Assembly (NCBI GenBank): GCA_964343605.1
Contig: CAYFKJ010000001.1
Coordinates: 310,001-374,000, forward strand
Origin: CAYFKJ01 sp964343605
Lineage (GTDB): Bacteria > Pseudomonadota > Alphaproteobacteria > UBA2966
Reading direction: 5' to 3'
DNA: 64,000 nucleotides
Every line of letters starts with the position of its first letter. Within the stretch, counting starts at the first letter, position 1. The translations under genes and the position numbers were made by a program. Shown piece by piece: positions 1-8,135 of this stretch. The notes under the pieces were generated by a model, which saw nothing but the letters and a program-made list of their open reading frames with translations, had not been told where the DNA came from and did no database searches.

Positions 1-17
1 CGATGTAGGGCGATCAT
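1..17 (-). CDS. 5' end of a divergent gene cut by the window edge
   Basis: Only five codons (ATG ATC GCC CTA CAT) are visible on the minus strand. They are preceded at good spacing by a strong AAAGGAGG ribosome binding site at 24-31, which is why a gene start is proposed. The translated start, MIALH, is compatible with small flagellar FlbD-type proteins, but five residues cannot establish identity. The neighbour on the other strand is flagellar-like, which is the only context available. Confidence 0.45.
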
Positions 18-111
18 ATGTAGCCTCCTTTAACAACACGTAAATTGCATGCGGACCAACGATAGCCGCCGAACCCGTGGGTAGCCGGTCCCTTCCAGGC
101 GTCCCGGAAAA

Positions 112-127
112 TTGCACGCTTCTTGCA
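112..127 (+). promoter_or_regulatory. Sigma-54-like promoter upstream of the FlaEY-like gene
   Basis: TTGCACGCTTCTTGCA resembles the -24/-12 consensus TGGCACG-N4-TTGCA. The -12 GC is intact and one G of the -24 GG pair is replaced. It lies about 130 bases before the ATG at 256. Sigma-54 drives late flagellar genes in several alphaproteobacteria, which fits the downstream gene, but no activator site was identified. Confidence 0.4.
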
Positions 128-255
128 TCTTAATTTGCCAGCGGAAGCTGCGGCGAAGCCGAATTACCGGCAAATCGGCGGGTTTTCCGGTGTTTGAACG
201 ATTTTACGCGGCAAATCTTGCCGGGCCAACGAAGAGTGTACCTTGAGCTAGGAAA

Positions 256-2970
256 ATGTTGCCTATCGCCGGTTCCACGGACGCCAAGTCCTCCATCATT
301 CCCTACGACTACACGTCGTTGTCGAGCTTCTATTCGACCGGCGCCTTTCTGGGAACGGCAAAGCATGCCGACAAACTAGCGAACGGCGCCCTCAAGGATA
401 TTCTTTCCATCGACACCAGCGCGCCGGTTCCGCCCTGGAAGGTCAAACAAGTGACCGAAGGCGAGATCGTTGATCGGGTTTTCTCCGGCCAGCCTCTGAT
501 CGACAAGAACGATCCGCTGTTTGATCGGGATGACGTCGACGACAATTTCAAGAACCTATTCGCCCTCTACAAAGGTCTCACGCGTCTCGAGGAACTAACC
601 CAGTACGCCCAGACCGACGAGGGCAACGACTTCGCGACGTTGCTGCAACGCCAGTTCGACATTCACGTCCAGGAGATCGAGGATTTTCTTGAGGATGCGT
701 TGTTCACCGACCTCTATGTCGTGCCGGGCCTGAAGACCGACAAACTGCGCTCGACGATCACGATCCCGCCCGCCACGTCTGACAACGCCTACGTGGGAAA
801 AACCGTCGCGACCGACACCTCAACCGCGGTCACCGGCCTTACATCTTCAGACAGCCTGACGATAACCGTAACCAAGGACTACACCGATACCGACGTCACG
901 GTGAATTTGTCGGACGCCGCATCACTAAGTCTGGCGGACATCGTGACCCAGATCAATTCGGACCTGGCCACGGCCGGTTTTTCGAGCACGTTTTCGACAA
1001 AGCGATTTGCCGGGCCAAGCGACACCGCCGACAGCCACTATGCTTTGCAGGTTGATTTCGCCAGCGGCGAAGCACTTTCGCTGGCGGCAGGTGCGGCGGC
1101 GGAATCCAGCGCCGTTTATGTTGCCGGGCGCTCCGGAAGTGGCGATCTGGCCAACGGGTTCCTAACCAAGATCGACGATCTCGCGGCCGCCGATCCCAAC
1201 GAAGTCTTCTACGAGAACATCGATTCGGAATACGACACCCAGTTCCATATGGACAGCGCCAACGGCGTGGCGGTCGATTCGAAAGGCAATGTCTACACGG
1301 TCGGCACGACCGAAGGGAACATGGAAGGCCAGATCAATGTCGATGGGGCGGATGTGTTCCTGCGTAAATACGACGCCAGCGGCAAGCTCCTGTTCAGCCG
1401 CATGCTGGGGTCGAACGAGAGCGGCGGCGGGTTCAAGGTGGCCGTCGATTCCAGCGACAATGTCGTGATCGCCGGGCAGACCGGCGGCGCCTTGACGCAG
1501 TCGGCCTATGACGGCGGATTGGACAACTTCATCAGCAAATTCGACTCCGAGGGCGAGGAATTGTGGACCCGGCAACTCGGCCCCTTCGCCACCGACAGCG
1601 CACTCAACGTCACATTCGATTCAAGCGGCAACATCTACGCCTCCGGCATCACCTATGGCGCCATTTCCTCCGACCAGACCTACGGCGAAAACGCCGACGC
1701 CTACGTCACCAAACTGGACAGCAACGGTACCCTGCAATTCAATCGTCAGTACTCTGCGGGCGGTGATGAAAAAGCCACAGCAGTCGCCGTCAACTCGAGC
1801 GGGGACATCTTCGTGGCCGGAATGGCGGACGCCAACGGCTTCCTGCGCAAGTATGACAGTTCCGGCAACGTGACCTACACGCAAAGCCTGGGCAGTGTGG
1901 GCACCGACGGTGACGTGACGGGCATTTCACTCGATTCCAACGGCGACGCGTACGTTTCCGGCTTCACCACCGACACGGCGCTGGATTCCACCGTGATCAA
2001 CGCCCACAGCGGCGATACCGACGGCTTCGTGCTTCACGTCGACGACCAGGGGGCGAGCGCCGCCATAAACTGGGTGACGTATGTGGGTACGACCGCCGCC
2101 GACAAGAACTTCGGCGTTGTCGCCGACACCAGCGACAACAGCTTCTACGTCACCGGCAGCACTGCCGGTACGCTGACCGGCGAGACCAGCAGCGCGTCCG
2201 TCGATGCCTTCATGGCGAAATTCACGAGCGCCGGCGCGTTGAGCTATACCCACCAATTCGGCGGCGGCCAGAATCACCAGGGCTTCGACATCGCTTTCGA
2301 TTCCAATGGCTCCAGCACCCTGTCCAAGCTCGGTCTGCCCGGCGGGCCGATCCCCGTCGAGGATTCACTGACCGTCGGCTCCCGGACCACGGTACGCGCG
2401 GATCAAACGTTTTACATCTCGGTCAACGGATCGGAATCAAAGGTCACAATCGAATCGGATGACACGTTCGGTTACCTCGCATTCAAGATAAACAAGATTC
2501 TGGGTATTCAGGGCCGGGCCTCGCTGGAACAGGAAATCGATCAACGTATCTTCCAGATTGAGGCCCTGAACGGCGCCAATATCGGTATCCGCAAAGGTCC
2601 CGGAAACTTCAACGCCCTGCCTGGTCTGGGACTTCAGGAGACCAACTTGTTCGGCAGCTTCCAGGAAGGCGACGAAGTCGGCGAACTGTCGGCCGACGAC
2701 ATGGCATTCGGCTTGGGCTTCGTTAGCGGCCTCAAGGTCACCACCACCGATCTCGCCACCGAAGCGCTGACGATTGTCGAGAACGCCATGCGCGAGATCA
2801 GGTCGGCCTACAAGTTCATCACAGAAGGTCCGGAAGACGAGGAAGATTTCAAGCCGCAGCCGCAGATTTCGGAATACGACGCCTCCCGGATCGCCGCTTA
2901 TGAAGGAGCGCTGGCGGCGGTTTCCGCCATGAATATCCAACCTCTCACGGCCTCCACCCTGAAACTCTAG
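256..2970 (+). CDS. SBBP-repeat beta-propeller protein, FlaEY-like
   Basis: A 904-residue protein without an obvious signal peptide. The middle (about residues 300-690) contains at least six imperfect repeats built on the pattern DSxGNxYxxGxT, for example DSKGNVYTVGTT, DSSDNVVIAGQT, DSSGNIYASGIT and DSNGDAYVSGFT. This is the signature of SBBP (seven-bladed beta-propeller) repeats. The N-terminal 170 residues are mostly helical and acidic. The C-terminal 150 residues resemble the non-propeller tail of large alphaproteobacterial proteins annotated as regulatory protein FlaEY, linked to flagellin expression or assembly in Caulobacter. The ATG at 256 follows a weak AGGA. The sigma-54-like promoter supports a flagellar role. 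The repeat architecture is seen directly; the FlaEY assignment is from family memory. Confidence 0.65.
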   Translation: MLPIAGSTDAKSSIIPYDYTSLSSFYSTGAFLGTAKHADKLANGALKDILSIDTSAPVPPWKVKQVTEGEIVDRVFSGQPLIDKNDPLFDRDDVDDNFKNLFALYKGLTRLEELTQYAQTDEGNDFATLLQRQFDIHVQEIEDFLEDALFTDLYVVPGLKTDKLRSTITIPPATSDNAYVGKTVATDTSTAVTGLTSSDSLTITVTKDYTDTDVTVNLSDAASLSLADIVTQINSDLATAGFSSTFSTKRFAGPSDTADSHYALQVDFASGEALSLAAGAAAESSAVYVAGRSGSGDLANGFLTKIDDLAAADPNEVFYENIDSEYDTQFHMDSANGVAVDSKGNVYTVGTTEGNMEGQINVDGADVFLRKYDASGKLLFSRMLGSNESGGGFKVAVDSSDNVVIAGQTGGALTQSAYDGGLDNFISKFDSEGEELWTRQLGPFATDSALNVTFDSSGNIYASGITYGAISSDQTYGENADAYVTKLDSNGTLQFNRQYSAGGDEKATAVAVNSSGDIFVAGMADANGFLRKYDSSGNVTYTQSLGSVGTDGDVTGISLDSNGDAYVSGFTTDTALDSTVINAHSGDTDGFVLHVDDQGASAAINWVTYVGTTAADKNFGVVADTSDNSFYVTGSTAGTLTGETSSASVDAFMAKFTSAGALSYTHQFGGGQNHQGFDIAFDSNGSSTLSKLGLPGGPIPVEDSLTVGSRTTVRADQTFYISVNGSESKVTIESDDTFGYLAFKINKILGIQGRASLEQEIDQRIFQIEALNGANIGIRKGPGNFNALPGLGLQETNLFGSFQEGDEVGELSADDMAFGLGFVSGLKVTTTDLATEALTIVENAMREIRSAYKFITEGPEDEEDFKPQPQISEYDASRIAAYEGALAAVSAMNIQPLTASTLKL

Positions 2971-3008
2971 TTTCCAAGCGGACCATTGCCCGGTTGACCC
3001 TTGTGAAA

Positions 3009-3033
3009 AAATTGTTGGGGTACCCAACAATTT
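3009..3033 (+). terminator. Hairpin after the FlaEY-like gene
   Basis: An 11-bp perfect stem (AAATTGTTGGG / CCCAACAATTT) with a three-base loop lies 39 bases past the stop codon. It is flanked by A residues on the left and only three T residues on the right. It could be a weak bidirectional terminator or a regulator operator for the thioesterase gene that follows. Confidence 0.45.
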
Positions 3034-3111
3034 GATTGCAGCGCCTGTTCAGGGGTAATAAAATCCTGGAAATTGAAGCTGATATTTCCCCCGTTCCAGG
3101 AGTTTATTCGA

Positions 3112-3519
3112 ATGAAAGAGTCTCTGGCCGCCGGCCTCAGCCTGACCAACCGCATTACCGTCGACAAGGACCGCACCATCGATTTCATGGGTGAGGAGCT
3201 GCGCGTCTACTCCACGCCCAAACTGGTCGAGGACATCGAGATGACCTGCCAGCAGCTCATCAAGGAACATTGTGACGACGGCGAGGATTCGGTGGGCACC
3301 CACATTGCCGTAGCCCACACGGCTGCGACGCCTTTGAACCTCAACGTCGAAGTGACTGCGACCATCACCAAGGTCGAAGGCCGGCTGGTGACGCTGGAAG
3401 TATCGGCAAAGGACGACGTCGAGGACTGCTGCAAGGGCACCCATACCCGTTTCGTCGTCGACATGGCAAAAACCGGCGAACGCCTGGCCGCCAAGGTCGC
3501 GAAGGCGAAAGAAGGCTAA
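3112..3519 (+). CDS. FlK-like hotdog-fold thioesterase
   Basis: A 135-residue protein of the hotdog thioesterase family related to fluoroacetyl-CoA thioesterase FlK. Visible features are the EELRVYSTPKLVEDIEMTC segment, a central GEDSVGTHIAVAH active-site-like stretch, and a GTHTRFVVD strand near the end. The ATG at 3112 is chosen because an AGGAG lies 9 bases upstream; an upstream TTG at 3073 has no such site. It heads the aromatic module, so a housekeeping role of releasing CoA from stalled aryl- or arylacetyl-CoA esters is plausible, but substrate cannot be read from sequence. Confidence 0.7.
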   Translation: MKESLAAGLSLTNRITVDKDRTIDFMGEELRVYSTPKLVEDIEMTCQQLIKEHCDDGEDSVGTHIAVAHTAATPLNLNVEVTATITKVEGRLVTLEVSAKDDVEDCCKGTHTRFVVDMAKTGERLAAKVAKAKEG

Positions 3520-3539
3520 AGAGTACTGAAGGGGGGCGA

Positions 3540-3628
3540 TTAAATGGGGACAGGTACACTTTTTCGCCGGATGGCGAGAGAAGCACCTGTCTCCACCAAA
3601 TCGAAAAAGTGTACCTGTCCCCATTTAA
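3540..3628. repeat. Long inverted repeat with 27-bp perfect arms
   Basis: Arms at 3540-3566 and 3602-3628 are exact reverse complements (TTAAATGGGGACAGGTACAC continuing to TTTTTCG), separated by 35 bases. Nothing else in the window matches these arms. The arrangement resembles a REP/MITE-like mobile palindrome of the GGGGACAGGTACAC type scattered in proteobacterial genomes. It sits between the thioesterase and padB-like genes and could form a strong hairpin that uncouples their expression. Confidence 0.8.
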
Positions 3629-3665
3629 CCGCGTTTCATTCAGGCCAAATGGCGAGGACGAACCC

Positions 3666-6452
3666 ATGACGAACACCTCAGAAGCGGCCGAAACCCAAGC
3701 CCGAAGCGTTCCCGGCGACAACAGCCGCAAGAAGGTGCCGGTTTACTGCAACCAGTGCGTTGCCGGACCGGATCTGCTGAACGTCGAGGTCGAGAACGGC
3801 GTCGCTACCCGCATCGAATCGAATTATTCGATTTGCGAAGAACATCCCGCCGACGGCCGAGTCTGCGTCAAGGCTTATGGCCTGATCCAGAAGACCTACA
3901 ACCCCAACCGCATCATGCAGCCCATGAAGCGGACCAACCCGAAAAAAGGCCGCGACGAGGATCCGGGTTTCGAACCCATCACCTGGGATGAGGCCTTCGA
4001 CATCGTCGCCGGCAAGATGAATGAGATCCGGGCCAAGGGTCTGACCGACGAGAGCGGCTATCCGCGCCTCGCCATGACCACGGGCGGAGGCGGTACGCCG
4101 GTTCAGTACATGGGCTCCTTCCCCGCCTTCATGTCGGCCTGGGGACCGCTGGATCAGGGTTTCGGCGCCGGCCAGGGCGTCAAATGCTACCATTCTGAGC
4201 ATCTCTACGGCGAGCTCTGGCACCGCGCCTTCACCATCTCGCCCGACACGCCAACCTGCGAATACGTCATCAACTGCGGCCACAACATCGAAGCCGCCAG
4301 CGGCGTGGTCGGCGTCTGGCGCGAGGCCGACGCCCGCACCCGCGGCATCAAGCGCATCCAGGTCGAACCGCACCTTTCCATCACCGGTGCCCTGTCGGCT
4401 GAATGGGTGCCGATCAAACCCAAGACCGATGCCGCTTTCCTCTACGCCCTGATCAACCGCATCATCGTCGAGAACGACTGGCAGAGCATCTGCGACGTCC
4501 AGTCGCTGGGCCAGGACACCAACTCGCCCTATCTGGTCGGCCCCAACGGTTATTTCCTGCGCGACAAGGCCAGCCGCGAGCCCCTGATCTGGGATTTGGA
4601 CGAAGGCAGAGCGCGCATCTGGAATGAGGTCATTCCCAACCCCGCACTGGGCGGCAGTTACACCGCCTCGGGCGTCGAGGAAGGCCCGGACGGGGAGGAA
4701 TGGCATCACGAGGACATCGAGGCCAAACCCTCATTCCAGCTTCTGATCGAGCACATCACGCCTTACACGCCGGAATGGGCCGAGGAAGTCTGCGATGTTC
4801 CCGCCGACACCATGCGCCGGATCGCCGACGAATTCGTCGCACACGCCCATATCGGGGAGACCGTCGAAATCGACGGCAAGACCCTGCCCTTCCGGCCGGT
4901 CTCCGTCATGCTGGGCAAGACCGTGAACAACGGCTGGGGCGGCTATCACTGCTGTTGGGCCCGTACCGTCATGACAACGCTCGTGGGCGGCCTCGAAGTT
5001 CCGGGTGGCACGCTCGGCACCATGGTCAAGCTCAATCGTCCGGCCAACAACCGGCACTCGTCGATCACGCCGGGCCCCGACGGGTTCATGCACTTCCCCT
5101 TCAACGAGACCTCGAAGGAAGGCTGGCAGAAGGATCCGAAGATCCGCAACGCCTACAACACCCTGGTGCCGTTGGCCGCCGATTCGCCCTGGTCGGCAGC
5201 CCTGGGTCCGGCCCACCTGCCGTGGCTGTTCCAGAAAAAACAGCCCAAGAGCTGGCCCAAGCACACGCTGCCCGACATGTGGATCTGCTACCGCACCAAC
5301 CCGGCGATATCGTCGTGGAACGCCCCTGAGGTGGCGGAACGCGTGGCCGAATTCCCTTTCACCGTCGCCTTTGCCTACACTGACGATGAAACCAACCACA
5401 TGGCGGACATCCTGCTGCCCGAGGCCACCGATCTTGAGGCCACGCAGCTCATTCGCATTGGCAGCACCAAGACCGTGCAGCAGTACTGGACGCACCAGGG
5501 CTGGGCCATCCGCCAGCCCGTTGCCGAGCCCGTTGCGGATGTCCGCGACCTGACGGACATCGCCACCGAACTCGCCAAGCGCTGCGGTATCCTTGAGGAA
5601 TACAACGCCGCCATCAACCGCGGCGCGGCCGGCATGCGCCTGGTGCGCGACAACTACGATTACGGCTTGGACGTCACCAAGGAGCATTCCGCCGACGCGA
5701 TCTGGGACGCTGTCTCCCGCGCCGCCAGCCACGACCTCTCGGACGGCAAGGAAGTCCACGGCCTCGACTGGTTCAAGGACAACGGCTACATGGTCGGCCC
5801 GATGTCGCAGCTTGAGTGGTACATGTACCACTACGTCAAGGAAAAGGGCCTGCGCTTTGAACTGCCCTACCAGGAGCGCATCAAGCGCCACGGCGCCCAG
5901 CTCGCCAACCGTTTGCACGAGGTCGGCATCGAGTGGTGGGAGAAGCAGCTCGAGGAGTACGAGGCGCTGCCCTCCTGGGAGCCCTTCCCCGAAATCTGGA
6001 TCGATCACGCCAGGGAGGTCGGCAAGGACCCGGACGACTACCAGTTCTGGGCGCTGACCGCGCGCTCCATGCAGTATTCCTGGGGCGCCAACGTCGGCAT
6101 ACCCCTGATCAACGAGGTCGCGGAAAACGTCGCCGGCCACAAAGGCGTCATCATCAACCGTGACGAAGCGCGCAAACTGGGCATCGAGGAAGGAGACCCC
6201 GTTGTGATCGAAAGCCCCACCGGCCAGACCGAGGGCTATGCGGTCCTGCGCGCGGGCATTCGGCCCGACACGATGCTGATGATCGGCCAGTTCGACCACT
6301 GGAAGACGCCTTACGCAAAGGATCTGAAGCTGCCCAGCCTGAATTCGCTGACGGCGTTGTCGCTGTCGCTGACGGATTCGACGGGGTCGGGTTCCGATCT
6401 CACGCGCGTCAAAATTTCCAAGGGCACCGGCCCCAAACGAGAAGTCGCATGA
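3666..6452 (+). CDS. padB: Molybdopterin oxidoreductase catalytic subunit, PadB-like
   Basis: A 928-residue DMSO-reductase-family protein. The N-terminus has C28-x2-C31 (VYCNQCVAGPD), then C57 and C67 (GRVCVKA), a plausible [4Fe-4S] site. The molybdopterin domains follow (GVKCYHSEHLYGE around residue 175, KTVNNGWGGYHC around 420, a C-terminal dinucleotide-binding domain with GIEEGDPVVIESPTGQ). The CNQCVAGPD and QKTYNPNRIM...MKRTNPKKG patterns match phenylacetyl-CoA:acceptor oxidoreductase PadB, which oxidises phenylacetyl-CoA to phenylglyoxylate. There is no Tat signal in the chosen frame, fitting a cytoplasmic-face enzyme. ATG at 3666 has GAGG 8 bases upstream; an in-frame GTG at 3609 lies inside the inverted repeat and is rejected. 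The stop overlaps the next ATG. Another member of the family, with a different aromatic substrate, is possible. Confidence 0.72.
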   Translation: MTNTSEAAETQARSVPGDNSRKKVPVYCNQCVAGPDLLNVEVENGVATRIESNYSICEEHPADGRVCVKAYGLIQKTYNPNRIMQPMKRTNPKKGRDEDPGFEPITWDEAFDIVAGKMNEIRAKGLTDESGYPRLAMTTGGGGTPVQYMGSFPAFMSAWGPLDQGFGAGQGVKCYHSEHLYGELWHRAFTISPDTPTCEYVINCGHNIEAASGVVGVWREADARTRGIKRIQVEPHLSITGALSAEWVPIKPKTDAAFLYALINRIIVENDWQSICDVQSLGQDTNSPYLVGPNGYFLRDKASREPLIWDLDEGRARIWNEVIPNPALGGSYTASGVEEGPDGEEWHHEDIEAKPSFQLLIEHITPYTPEWAEEVCDVPADTMRRIADEFVAHAHIGETVEIDGKTLPFRPVSVMLGKTVNNGWGGYHCCWARTVMTTLVGGLEVPGGTLGTMVKLNRPANNRHSSITPGPDGFMHFPFNETSKEGWQKDPKIRNAYNTLVPLAADSPWSAALGPAHLPWLFQKKQPKSWPKHTLPDMWICYRTNPAISSWNAPEVAERVAEFPFTVAFAYTDDETNHMADILLPEATDLEATQLIRIGSTKTVQQYWTHQGWAIRQPVAEPVADVRDLTDIATELAKRCGILEEYNAAINRGAAGMRLVRDNYDYGLDVTKEHSADAIWDAVSRAASHDLSDGKEVHGLDWFKDNGYMVGPMSQLEWYMYHYVKEKGLRFELPYQERIKRHGAQLANRLHEVGIEWWEKQLEEYEALPSWEPFPEIWIDHAREVGKDPDDYQFWALTARSMQYSWGANVGIPLINEVAENVAGHKGVIINRDEARKLGIEEGDPVVIESPTGQTEGYAVLRAGIRPDTMLMIGQFDHWKTPYAKDLKLPSLNSLTALSLSLTDSTGSGSDLTRVKISKGTGPKREVA

Positions 6453-8116
6453 CCGCTGAAGTTACCACCACGGCCCCAGCGACACCGCGCTGGGGCATGG
6501 CCGTCGATCTTAACCGCTGCGTCGGCTGCCAGACCTGCACCATCGCCTGCAAACACGCCAACGACACCCCGCCGGAGGTGCAATGGAGGCGCGTGCTCGA
6601 CGTCGAACTGGGCAGTTTCCCCAACGTCGAACGCCTCTTCCTGGTAACCGGTTGCCAGCATTGCGCGGAGCCGCCCTGCGTGCCGGTCTGCCCAACGGGC
6701 GCCACGGCCCAGCGCGCCGACGGGTTGGTGACGATGGACTACGATCTCTGCATCGGCTGTTCCTATTGCGCCGTTTCCTGCCCTTATCAGGCCCGCACGA
6801 TCGTGCATGACCACAAGTGGTACTACGGCAAGGAAACGGCCCAGGAGAAAGCCGTTGCCCATCCCGAGAGGCTGGGCGTCATGACCAAGTGCACGTTCTG
6901 CGTCAGCCGTATCGACGAAGCGGCGGAGACCGGCCAGAAGCCAGGTGTCGACCCGCATGTGACGCCGGCTTGCGCTGCCGCCTGCATCGCCCAGGCCCTG
7001 CATTTCGGCGACTACAACGACCCGGACAGCAACGTCTCCAGGCTGGTGCGGGAGAACAAGACCTTCCAGATGCACGAGGAATTGGGTACCGACCCGCAGA
7101 TCCGCTACATCTACGACCTGCCGCAGTCCACACCGGGCCGCGAGGCCACGGCGGACGAGACCGGCGAGGACGTCTACGGCGATCCCCACCACGCCTTGAC
7201 CGGCAAGCGTCAGACGCTGTGGGACTGGAAGGGCGCCACCAACTTCATTCTCGGCGGCTTCGGGTCGGGCCTGATCATTATGGCTTATGTCGGCTCGCTG
7301 TTCGGCGCCGTCGACGCCGTGGCCCTGCCCGCCATTTTTACAGCCGGCGCCTTCACCATGGCCGTGGGCCTCCTGACGCTGCTGGCCAAAATCGGCAAGC
7401 CGTTCCGCATCCTCAATGCGCTCCGCCGGCCCCAGACCTCCTGGATGACGCGGGAGATCTACGTGGCTGCGGTCTTCTTCGCGCTGATGTTCCTTGAGGT
7501 CCTGCCGTTCGTACTGCAGACCGAACTTTGGTCGGTCGATGTCTGGGCCTCACTGCATACCGGCGTGGCGATTGCCGCCATCGGCTTCCTTTACTGCCAG
7601 GCTCGCATCCTGTGGGCCGCCAAAGGCATCCCGAGTTGGCGGGCGCCGCTGATCCCCTGGATGCTGTTCGCCACCGGCCTGTTCGAGGGCGTGGGCGCAT
7701 TGGCGGTTGCCCAAGCGTTGGCCCCCAACCACATCAATGCCGCCGGCTACATCGCGGGTCTCGGCGCTCTCCTGGCCGCAATCAACTTCGCTCTCTGGCG
7801 GCGTTATCTCGCGACCGCCGAGGACGCCGGCATCCAGCCCCTGTCAGTCCGCGATCTCGTCAGCGTGACCCCCGGCCTGATGCTGGGCGGCCATTTGGCG
7901 CCGTTCATCGTGTTCGGCGGCGGCTTGTTCGTTGCCTCGCTCGCCACCCCGGCCGTCCAAGCGGCGACGGGTCTGGCCGTTCTGTGGGGCGGCTGGCTGT
8001 GGAAGAAGACCGTGATTACCAAGGCCTGCCACCACCAGGGATTTGCCCTGCCCCGCGTCCCGCAACGCGGTTCGGGCACGCGCGCCGCACCGGCCCGCAT
8101 GGGTCTCAACAAATAA
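6449..8116 (+). CDS. Fused four-cluster ferredoxin and membrane anchor subunit (PadC+PadD-like)
   Basis: A 555-residue fusion. Residues 15-200 form a DmsB/PhsB-type ferredoxin with four cysteine groups: CVGCQTCTIAC, CQHCAEPPCVPVC, CIGCSYCAVSC, and CTFC with a later CAAAC. Residues 255-540 contain about eight hydrophobic helices typical of NrfD/DmsC quinone-linked anchors (for example FILGGFGSGLIIMAYVGSLFG). It starts with an ATGA overlap on the preceding catalytic gene, so the two are translationally coupled. The likely role is to pass electrons from the molybdenum enzyme to the quinone pool. In Thauera PadC and PadD are separate proteins; here they are one chain. The fusion itself is seen directly; PadCD identity is by context. 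Confidence 0.75.
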   Translation: MTAEVTTTAPATPRWGMAVDLNRCVGCQTCTIACKHANDTPPEVQWRRVLDVELGSFPNVERLFLVTGCQHCAEPPCVPVCPTGATAQRADGLVTMDYDLCIGCSYCAVSCPYQARTIVHDHKWYYGKETAQEKAVAHPERLGVMTKCTFCVSRIDEAAETGQKPGVDPHVTPACAAACIAQALHFGDYNDPDSNVSRLVRENKTFQMHEELGTDPQIRYIYDLPQSTPGREATADETGEDVYGDPHHALTGKRQTLWDWKGATNFILGGFGSGLIIMAYVGSLFGAVDAVALPAIFTAGAFTMAVGLLTLLAKIGKPFRILNALRRPQTSWMTREIYVAAVFFALMFLEVLPFVLQTELWSVDVWASLHTGVAIAAIGFLYCQARILWAAKGIPSWRAPLIPWMLFATGLFEGVGALAVAQALAPNHINAAGYIAGLGALLAAINFALWRRYLATAEDAGIQPLSVRDLVSVTPGLMLGGHLAPFIVFGGGLFVASLATPAVQAATGLAVLWGGWLWKKTVITKACHHQGFALPRVPQRGSGTRAAPARMGLNK

Positions 8117-8135
8117 AGAGCAAAACAGGGAAGCA

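Noticed and set aside
1..17. Calling the left-edge gene flbD
   Set aside because: Only five codons are visible. The start MIALH fits FlbD-type proteins but also many others.
4731..6299. 522-codon open frame on the minus strand
   Set aside because: It mirrors the PadB-like gene in a GC-rich region, its translation has no recognisable motif, and the plus-strand gene is unambiguous.
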